A DNA stretch of 5,932 nt from Acidimicrobiia bacterium (GTDB lineage: Bacteria; Actinomycetota; Acidimicrobiia; Acidimicrobiales; Ilumatobacteraceae), in the NCBI GenBank assembly GCA_013821025.1, contig JACDHN010000176.1, forward strand, positions 1-5,932. The letters run 5' to 3'. A program made the translations under genes and the position numbers. Position 1 is the first letter of the stretch, and the number at the start of each line of letters is the position of its first letter. The notes under the pieces were generated by a model that saw nothing but the letters and a program-made list of their open reading frames with translations, was not told the DNA's origin and searched no databases. Positions 1 through 4,754 of this stretch are shown here, in pieces.

Positions 1-580
1 GTTCTTGCAGGCCGAGGAAGTACCACGGCGCCTTCGACGGGTTCGGCGTCTGGTTGGGGTTCGCCAGCTGCAGCAGCGGGGCGTTGACGAACACCGAGAA
101 CACGAACGTGAACGCCAAACAGGCCAGCGAGGCGACGAACTCTGCGGCCAGCAAGTGCGGCCACGTGTGCACCTTGTCGACGGGGGTGGCCTTGACAGCC
201 TGGATGGAGCCGCTCTTGACAACGGTCAGCAGACGCTGGGTGTTGCCACCTGGCCCGGCTCCGACGGGCACTCGGGCATCCAACGGCGGCGCAGCGACTA
301 CCTCACCGACCCTGTCGGCCACGGCCACACCACCGCCGCCGCCACCGGAAGGAGCAGCGTCACCGGCGCCCCCTCCACCGACGCTGGCCTTGGCCGCCCG
401 ACTGCGCTCCAGCAAATGGGCCGGGATCTTCGACTCCGCCTCCGACGGCGCGCCAGAGGTCTCGCCGGCGGCCGCGGATCCGCTGTCAGCGGCGGCATCG
501 CTGCCGCCACCATCATCGCTGACAGCCTTGTCACGAGCGGCCTGCGCCCGCTTCAACAGATGTTCCGGAATCTCAGTCAT
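1..580 (-). CDS. Cytochrome b C-terminal domain protein (subunit IV-like), 3' part missing
   Basis: This is the subunit IV-like half of a split cytochrome b, which contributes to the quinol-oxidation (Qo) site of a bc/b6f-type complex in the cytoplasmic membrane. The gene runs off the left edge, leaving 193 whole codons. The ATG at 580-578 has a good ribosome site (AAGGTGA, 587-593, six bases away). Residues 1-113 form a Gly/Ala/Ser-rich, probably disordered tail. It carries IPEHLLKR at residues 4-11 and a second copy, IPAHLLERSR, at 52-61. A hydrophobic helix spans about 143-165. NPSKAPWYFLGLQE follows at 180-193; this is the family's Qo-loop region, but APWY stands where b6f and bc1 proteins have PEWY. 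The long N-terminal tail is unlike plant or cyanobacterial PetD, which starts close to its first helix. The gene lies downstream of the cytochrome b6 gene, probably in one transcript. The remaining helices and any fused domain lie outside the window. The family call is confident; the tail's role is unknown. Confidence 0.9.
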   Translation of the reverse strand, partial: MTEIPEHLLKRAQAARDKAVSDDGGGSDAAADSGSAAAGETSGAPSEAESKIPAHLLERSRAAKASVGGGGAGDAAPSGGGGGGVAVADRVGEVVAAPPLDARVPVGAGPGGNTQRLLTVVKSGSIQAVKATPVDKVHTWPHLLAAEFVASLACLAFTFVFSVFVNAPLLQLANPNQTPNPSKAPWYFLGLQE

Positions 581-714
581 GACAAGTCACCTTCGACGTA
601 CGCAAGGGCGTACCGCTTCGGCCCCCGGACAACTGGGCGCGCGACGTAGCCCGGCGAGGCAAGCGCCAGCGACGAGCCGGACAGCGAGCGAGCGAAAGCG
701 AGTGAGCGCAGCAT
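577..714 (-). CDS. Possible small protein (45 aa) between the two cytochrome b halves
   Basis: This small ORF exactly fills the spacer between the cytochrome b6 and subunit IV genes. Its ATG overlaps the b6 stop by one base (TAATG, 716-712). Its TGA overlaps the subunit IV start by four bases (ATGA, 580-577). An AGGG at 723-726 lies eight bases upstream and could serve as a ribosome site. The product begins MLRSLAFARSLSGSS, is basic, Ser/Ala/Leu-rich at the start, and has no clear membrane helix or known motif. Against it: the first third is encoded by GCGA-like low-complexity DNA (684-708), third-position GC is roughly three quarters and so lower than in the neighbours, and subunit IV has its own strong ribosome site. 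It may instead be a chance reading frame, or a translated leader that couples ribosomes from one cytochrome b half to the other. Confidence 0.3.
   Translation of the reverse strand: MLRSLAFARSLSGSSLALASPGYVARPVVRGPKRYALAYVEGDLS
598..613. repeat. Short perfect inverted repeat just upstream of the subunit IV ribosome site
   Basis: GTACGC (598-603) and GCGTAC (608-613) form a perfect six-base-pair stem with a four-base loop. In the minus-strand transcript it would fold immediately 5' of the AAGGTGA ribosome site of subunit IV. No U-tract follows, so it is not a conventional terminator. It could affect initiation or mRNA stability, or be a chance palindrome. Confidence 0.3.
684..708. repeat. GCGA-type low-complexity tract
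   Basis: On the plus strand the stretch is an imperfect run of GCGA/GTGA tetranucleotides with one AA insertion. It lies between the cytochrome b6 and subunit IV genes, inside the possible 45-residue ORF. It shows no self-complementary arms, so it is not a hairpin. It could have arisen by slippage or be a copy of a dispersed genomic repeat. Confidence 0.4.
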
Positions 715-1499
715 TAGAGCGGCCCTGAAATGCCGCCGTCCTTTCTCACTCGCCAGAAGTGGATGGCCATGAAGATGACGATGATGAACGGGAAGAAGAG
801 CACGTGCAGCACGTACCATCGCAACAGCGTCTCGGTACCGATCTCGGCGCCGCCAAGCAACACGAAGCGCACCTCCGAACCGAACACCGGCGTGTAGCCG
901 ATCATGTTCGTGCCCACTGTGACGGCCCACAGGGCGAGCTGGTCCCAGGGCAGCAGGTAACCGGTGAACGACAACAACAACGTGAGCGTCAGCAGGATCA
1001 CGCCGATCACCCAGTTGAACTCCCGTGGCGGCTTGTAGGCGCCGTGGTAGAAGACGCGCGCCATGTGCAAGAACACGGTCAGCACCATCAGGTGCGCGCC
1101 CCAACGATGCATGTTGCGCACCAACAACCCGAACGTCACCGACGTCTGCAGGTTGTTGATGTCGTCCCAGGCCGCAGCAGCCTCTGGCCGGTAGAAGAAC
1201 ATCAGGAAGATGCCCGTGACCGTGAGCAGGATGAACAGGAAGAAGCTCAATCCGCCCAGGCACAGTGTGTAACTGACCTTCACCGCGTGGCGCTTCACCT
1301 TGACCGGGTGCAGGTGGTACAGCACCGAGTTCATGATCACGTAGCTGCGGTTCCGAGGGCTGTCCGTGTAGCCCTTGCGGAAGATCGAGCCCGGCCGGAA
1401 GATGCTGCTCCACGCCTGGCCGCCCTGGACGGTGTCCCACGTCTTCGTCAGACGCTCCTTGACCGACGGCCGCGGCTGCTCATCAATGATCTTGGCCAT
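714..1499 (-). CDS. Cytochrome b6-type subunit of a quinol-oxidising bc/b6f-like complex
   Basis: This 261-residue integral membrane subunit carries two b haems and passes electrons across the membrane during quinol oxidation. Haem ligand pairs are H131/H145 (13 residues between) and H232/H247 (14 between, the b6 pattern). Other b6 marks are RNMHRWGAH (128-135), GYLLPWDQLALWAV (180-193) and the GISGPL C-terminus (256-261). C80, in the context YTLCLGG, aligns with the b6 cysteine that covalently holds haem ci/cn. Four helices are visible, at about 78-101, 130-150, 164-185 and 229-250. An N-terminal extension of roughly 50-60 residues precedes the conserved core. The chosen ATG overlaps the ferredoxin stop (TGATG), with GAGG at 1505-1508 as ribosome site. 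The frame stays open further upstream, but only inside the ferredoxin gene. The length and separate subunit IV gene resemble PetB/PetD or Firmicutes QcrB/QcrC rather than the single long cytochrome b of mycobacteria. The name petB would imply photosynthesis and is not used. Confidence 0.95.
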   Translation of the reverse strand: MAKIIDEQPRPSVKERLTKTWDTVQGGQAWSSIFRPGSIFRKGYTDSPRNRSYVIMNSVLYHLHPVKVKRHAVKVSYTLCLGGLSFFLFILLTVTGIFLMFFYRPEAAAAWDDINNLQTSVTFGLLVRNMHRWGAHLMVLTVFLHMARVFYHGAYKPPREFNWVIGVILLTLTLLLSFTGYLLPWDQLALWAVTVGTNMIGYTPVFGSEVRFVLLGGAEIGTETLLRWYVLHVLFFPFIIVIFMAIHFWRVRKDGGISGPL

Positions 1500-1912
1500 C
1501 AGAACCTCATCCCGTAGGCGTAGCCGTGGCTGTTGGTGCGGGCGTGCGTGTCGCCCACGACCCCAGCCTGGCCGACCTTGCCGAGGATGATGACCCCGGT
1601 GGGGCAGCGATCGACGCACAGCGCGCAGCGGGTGCAGATGTCGTCGTCGATGATGAACACCACGTGGTCGGCGGGGTCCTCCCCCGGCTTCTCGGTACCC
1701 GTGGACTCGGCGATCGCCTCCGTCTGCACCATGTGGATGCACTTCCATGGGCAGATGTCGACGCAGCCTTCGCACATGATGCACTCGGTCTGGTCGATGT
1801 GGATGAACTGCTTGGGCTTGACGGCTTTGGACAGGTAGTCGGCGTCGACCTCGACGAGCGAGTACTCGTCGGTGAACGGCATCATCGGCGGATTGGCATC
1901 GGTGCGAGTCAT
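1499..1912 (-). CDS. 2[4Fe-4S] ferredoxin-like protein of the cytochrome b operon
   Basis: This 137-residue iron-sulfur protein probably carries electrons to or from the neighbouring membrane complex on the cytoplasmic side. Two cluster motifs are visible: C44, C47, C50 and C54-Pro, then C93, C96, C99 and C103-Pro. They are separated by a 38-residue segment that is longer than in small clostridial ferredoxins. A ninth cysteine (C58, in CPWKC) sits where a small residue is usual. There is no signal peptide or membrane helix. A conserved-looking tail, TNSHGYAYGMRF, closes the protein. The ATG at 1912 is preferred because it begins seven bases after the upstream stop; the longer frame to 1987 would overlap that gene. 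The ribosome site is weak (AGGA about 12 bases upstream), so coupling is likely. The stop overlaps the cytochrome b6 start by one base. The iron-sulfur assignment is firm; electron partner and direction are unknown. Confidence 0.92.
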   Translation of the reverse strand: MTRTDANPPMMPFTDEYSLVEVDADYLSKAVKPKQFIHIDQTECIMCEGCVDICPWKCIHMVQTEAIAESTGTEKPGEDPADHVVFIIDDDICTRCALCVDRCPTGVIILGKVGQAGVVGDTHARTNSHGYAYGMRF

Positions 1913-1919
1913 TCGTGCG

Positions 1920-2453
1920 TCACGTCCTGCGCACCAGCGGGCGCCCGTAGCTGCTCGTCTCGATGGCCGGAACGGTGGTCCTGGCATCGCGGGTCTGCCA
2001 CCAGTTCCAGATGAAGATGATCAGCCCGAAGAACAGGGCGTGGAGGACGACGACGATGATGTCGCGAATCGCCTCGTACTGCAGCGTGATCGGGTTCCAA
2101 CCGCCAGCCGACTGGGGCTTGAGCAACCCGCCGGGGCCGTAGATCAGCTTCGTGCGATCCCACCCCAGATCGTTGTTGGCGTGGTCGATCCACTGGTGAG
2201 GCACGACGCCGAACGCCATGAACATCACACCGAACACGTACGTGGCGGCGAGCATTGCCTCACCCCACGACGTCGGGCGGCCCTGCGGGCGGCGCTTTCC
2301 GTACGGGATGGCGGCGAACGTGAGCAGCAGCGTCGCCCCGAACGACACGATGAACGCCTGGTTCATCCCAGGCCATTTCAAGATGTCGATGGCGATCATC
2401 TCGCTGTTCGTGCCCTTCGGTCGCAATGGTTCGTGCTTCGTGAACTCCCGCAC
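1920..2453 (-). CDS. Unrecognised three-helix membrane protein, first gene of the cytochrome b operon
   Basis: I do not recognise this family. The 177-residue product has three hydrophobic segments, at about residues 33-49, 66-84 and 130-151. A loop of about 45 residues after helix 2 contains VVPHQWIDH. The C-terminus is polar and basic. H86, H91 and H138 lie near or in membrane segments and could bind haem or quinone, but this is only a possibility. It carries no signal peptide or cysteine pair. The start is a GTG at 2453-2451 with AGGG about 10 bases upstream. An in-frame ATG at 2399 would drop 18 residues and keep all three helices. The ferredoxin gene starts seven bases after its stop, which implies co-transcription. 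From context it is likely an accessory subunit or membrane anchor for the ferredoxin in the cytochrome b complex. Codon bias and gene packing make it convincing as a real gene. Confidence 0.8.
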   Translation of the reverse strand: MREFTKHEPLRPKGTNSEMIAIDILKWPGMNQAFIVSFGATLLLTFAAIPYGKRRPQGRPTSWGEAMLAATYVFGVMFMAFGVVPHQWIDHANNDLGWDRTKLIYGPGGLLKPQSAGGWNPITLQYEAIRDIIVVVLHALFFGLIIFIWNWWQTRDARTTVPAIETSSYGRPLVRRT

Positions 2454-2600
2454 GAACTCTAGCCCTGGAGCGTGGAGACATTCCGTCGGCGCTCACAGTG
2501 TGCCACCCATCCTCACCCATCCTCGCGGTTGTGCATAAGTGACGCGGAGGCGTCTTTGTCGATTCCTGATCGCACGGGTTGGCGTCTATCGTGGGCGGGA
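2454..2600. promoter_or_regulatory. Divergent control region between the cytochrome b and cytochrome c clusters
   Basis: The 147 bases separate two outward-facing gene starts, so both promoters should lie here or just inside the flanking genes. For the leftward cluster the best candidate is TCGACA (2557-2562, reverse complement) with TATGCA (2532-2537), at a long 19-base spacing. For the rightward cluster a weak extended -10-like TGCATAAGT lies at 2532-2540. Neither matches consensus well. The region also holds a tandem 10-base repeat and the small palindrome CACAGTGTG (2494-2502), either of which could bind a regulator. The shared region suggests the two clusters are co-regulated. The location is well supported; the individual elements are weak. 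Confidence 0.5.
2504..2523. repeat. Tandem 10-bp direct repeat in the divergent control region
   Basis: The unit CACCCATCCT occurs twice in a row with no mismatch (2504-2513 and 2514-2523), one helical turn apart. Such phasing would place two copies on the same DNA face, as in direct-repeat activator sites. It could also be simple slippage; two copies are too few to decide. Confidence 0.5.
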
Positions 2601-3494
2601 GTGACCGAGATCCCTGAACACTTGCTGAAGCGCTCGCGGGAGCGTCGGGCGCAGCTCACCGGGGGGACTTCGGAGCCAAGCGCGTCTGGCGACAGCGGCG
2701 ACGCAGGCGAGCAGCCGGCAGCCAGCGTTCCTGCTACCACGGCTCCAGATGCGGCGCCACCAGCCACAGGGCCGGCGTCACGGGCGGCGAGACCCGAACC
2801 GGCACCCGAACCGCCGCCCGTTCCCGACTCGCCCGTCGTGGCCGCGGCGAAGAGCCGTCCGAAGATCCCGTTCTGGGCCATGGCCGGCCTGAGTCTGATG
2901 CCGATCTGGGCGTTCATGTACGTGCGTGCGCTGACCGAGCCCCCGGAGGTGCCGGAGGGCCCGCTCGGCATCGGCGCCGCAGAGTTCGGCAGCTGCGCCG
3001 GTTGCCACGGCCCCGGAGGGGAGGGCTCCTCGGCGGCTCGCCAGCTCTCCGACGGCGAGGTGCTGCTCACGTTTCCCAACATCGAGGACCAGCTGCGATT
3101 CGTGTACTTCGGTTCCCAGGAGTACCAGCTCGCCGGCGTGACCGAGTACGGCAACCCCGAGCGCGAGGGCGGCTCGCACAAGACCGGCTCGCTCGGTGCC
3201 ATGCCGGGCCAGGGTGAGAACGCCAACGGCAGCCTGACCGACGCCGACATCCTGGCCGTCGTGTGCCACGAGCGCTACACCATCAGCGACGCCGATCCCA
3301 CCGACGAAGCCTTCACCGAGGAGTTCGAGAACTGGTGCTCCGACGAGTCGCCGGTGTTCGAGGCCCTCGAGGGCGGCGATGCGACGTTCGCAGATCTTCA
3401 CGACGCCGGCATCGTCGACGCCGAAGGCAACCCGATCGAGATGATCCCGATCGGCGAAGAGCCGGTGGCCGGCTCGCCGCCGGACGGCCCGTGA
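2601..3494 (+). CDS. Membrane-anchored monohaem cytochrome c
   Basis: This 297-residue class I c-type cytochrome is probably a subunit or electron acceptor of the divergently encoded cytochrome b complex. Residues 1-19 carry TEIPEHLLKRSRERR, matching the subunit IV N-terminus. Residues 20-88 are a Pro/Ala-rich linker, and 89-108 form one membrane helix. The haem domain follows outside the membrane, with CAGCH at 132-136 and M201 (in GAMPGQG) as the likely sixth ligand. LTDADILAVVCHERY (212-226) is the family's last helix. C222 and C246 could form a disulfide. The tail from about 227 is strongly acidic. The GTG at 2601 is chosen because it puts V/M-TEIPEHLLKR at the same position as in subunit IV; a frame open from 2472 would cross the control region. 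The upstream GGGCGGGA is very close to the start, so the ribosome site is poor. The stop overlaps the next gene by four bases. Confidence 0.92.
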   Translation: MTEIPEHLLKRSRERRAQLTGGTSEPSASGDSGDAGEQPAASVPATTAPDAAPPATGPASRAARPEPAPEPPPVPDSPVVAAAKSRPKIPFWAMAGLSLMPIWAFMYVRALTEPPEVPEGPLGIGAAEFGSCAGCHGPGGEGSSAARQLSDGEVLLTFPNIEDQLRFVYFGSQEYQLAGVTEYGNPEREGGSHKTGSLGAMPGQGENANGSLTDADILAVVCHERYTISDADPTDEAFTEEFENWCSDESPVFEALEGGDATFADLHDAGIVDAEGNPIEMIPIGEEPVAGSPPDGP

Positions 3495-4753
3495 GCAGTC
3501 GGGGCCCCGACGCCACCGCCACCGACGTCCTGATCGTCGGTGGTGGTCCTGCCGGCGCCGCTGCGGCGTATTGGCTGGCCCTGGCCGGGCACCGCGTCAG
3601 CATCGTCGAGAAGCGCCACTTCCCTCGTGAGAAGACATGCGGCGACGGGCTCACTCCGCGTGCGGTCAAGCAGCTCGATGACATGGGGCTCACGGAACCA
3701 CTGTCGAAGTACCACCGCTTCAGCGGCCTGCGGGCCACGGCCATGGGCAAGGAGCTCGAGCTGGAGTGGCCCGAGCACCCGATCTACCCACGCCACGGAT
3801 ATGTCGTGCGCCGCAACGCCCTCGACGAGATGGTGGCACGCAACGCTGTTGCCGCCGGCGCCACGCTGCTCGAAGGCCACGAGGCGCTGTCGCCGATCGT
3901 CGAGCGAGGCTTCGTGCAAGGTGCCATGATCGCTCGTGACAAGGGCGAGCCCACCGAGTTGCGGGCCCGCTACACGATCGTGGCCGACGGCGCCAACAGC
4001 CGCTTCGGTCGAGCGCTCGGCACGTCCCGAGCTCGGGAGTGGCCCTACGGCACGGCCATCCGCACGTACTTCGAGTCACCCCGCCACGACGACCCGTGGA
4101 TCGAGTCGGCACTCGACCTCAAGGACCGCAACGGCAACCCCACGCCCGGCTACGGCTGGATCTTTCCCGTCGGCGACGGCACGGTCAACATCGGGGTCGG
4201 CCTGCTCTCGACGTTCCGAGACTTCACCAGCGTCAACACGACTCACCTGCTCGACTCGTATGCCCACCAGATCGCCGACCGCTGGGAGATCGACCCGACG
4301 GTGCCGACGCAGCGGGCGACGAGCGGTCGCATCCCGATGGGCGGGTCGGTCGGCCCGAAGGCCGGGCCCACGTACCTCGTGGTCGGCGACGCCGCCGGTG
4401 CCGTCAACCCGTTCAACGGTGAGGGCATCGACTACGCCTACGAGACGGCAAGGATGGCTGCCGACGTGCTGCACGAGGCGCTGACCGGGGGCGACACCAC
4501 GGCTCTGCAGGCATATCCCAAGCTGCTCGAAGCCGAGTACGGGCAGTACTTCAAGGTGGCCCGGTTGTTCGCAAGGATGATCGGGCGCCCGGCCGTGTTG
4601 CGCGAGTTCACGAGGGTCGGCATGCAGAGCCGCACGCTCATGGAGTGGGTGCTGCGGATCATGGCCAACCTGCTACGCCCGGACGAGCTGGGCCCGGCCG
4701 AGGCGGCCTTCAAAGCGGCGTCTGCCATCGTGCGCCTCGCCCCCAACGCGTAA
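3491..4753 (+). CDS. menJ: Geranylgeranyl reductase-family flavoprotein, probable menaquinone-tail reductase (MenJ-like)
   Basis: This 420-residue FAD enzyme belongs to the geranylgeranyl reductase/ChlP family. In actinobacteria such proteins (MenJ in mycobacteria) saturate one isoprene unit of the menaquinone side chain. The Rossmann motif GGGPAG is at 17-22 with E40 as ribose ligand. KTCGDGLTPRAV (48-59) is very like the KPCGDGLTPRAV block I recall in MenJ. ADGANS is at 165-170 and GYGWIFPVG, a family signature, at 220-228. The second FAD motif VVGDAAGAVNPFNGEGI spans 297-313. The length fits the family (about 400). There is no signal peptide; it is probably membrane-associated at the cytoplasmic face. 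The GTG start overlaps the cytochrome c stop (GTGA), so translation is coupled. A longer frame from 3263 lies wholly inside the cytochrome c gene. Other family members act on archaeal lipids or chlorophyll precursors; the respiratory neighbours favour menaquinone. The family is certain; the substrate is inferred. Confidence 0.85.
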   Translation: MSSRGPDATATDVLIVGGGPAGAAAAYWLALAGHRVSIVEKRHFPREKTCGDGLTPRAVKQLDDMGLTEPLSKYHRFSGLRATAMGKELELEWPEHPIYPRHGYVVRRNALDEMVARNAVAAGATLLEGHEALSPIVERGFVQGAMIARDKGEPTELRARYTIVADGANSRFGRALGTSRAREWPYGTAIRTYFESPRHDDPWIESALDLKDRNGNPTPGYGWIFPVGDGTVNIGVGLLSTFRDFTSVNTTHLLDSYAHQIADRWEIDPTVPTQRATSGRIPMGGSVGPKAGPTYLVVGDAAGAVNPFNGEGIDYAYETARMAADVLHEALTGGDTTALQAYPKLLEAEYGQYFKVARLFARMIGRPAVLREFTRVGMQSRTLMEWVLRIMANLLRPDELGPAEAAFKAASAIVRLAPNA

Positions 4754-4754
4754 T

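Noticed and set aside
598..613. Hairpin as a transcription terminator between b6 and subunit IV
   Set aside because: The stem is only six pairs, no U-tract follows, and subunit IV should be co-transcribed with b6.
54..728. 224-residue plus-strand open frame rich in Ala, Pro and Ser
   Set aside because: It is antisense to subunit IV and the spacer, has no recognisable domain, and arises from GC-rich codon bias in the real minus-strand gene.
759..1517. 252-residue plus-strand open frame rich in His, Gln, Glu and Arg
   Set aside because: It lies opposite the cytochrome b6 gene, whose haem ligands and signature motifs are unmistakable. Its composition is typical of a mirror frame.
2472..2600. 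Upstream extension of the cytochrome c frame to an ATG at 2472
   Set aside because: It would add 43 residues encoded by the divergent control region and its tandem repeat. The GTG at 2601 aligns exactly with the subunit IV N-terminus.
2513..3250. 245-residue minus-strand open frame opposite cytochrome c
   Set aside because: The plus strand has CAGCH, a membrane helix and the axial methionine. The antisense frame has no domain and would overlap the divergent promoter.
3263..3490. 76-residue N-terminal extension of the MenJ-like flavoprotein
   Set aside because: It is an Arg-rich out-of-frame reading of the cytochrome c gene. The Rossmann motif begins 16 residues after the GTG at 3491, as expected for the family.
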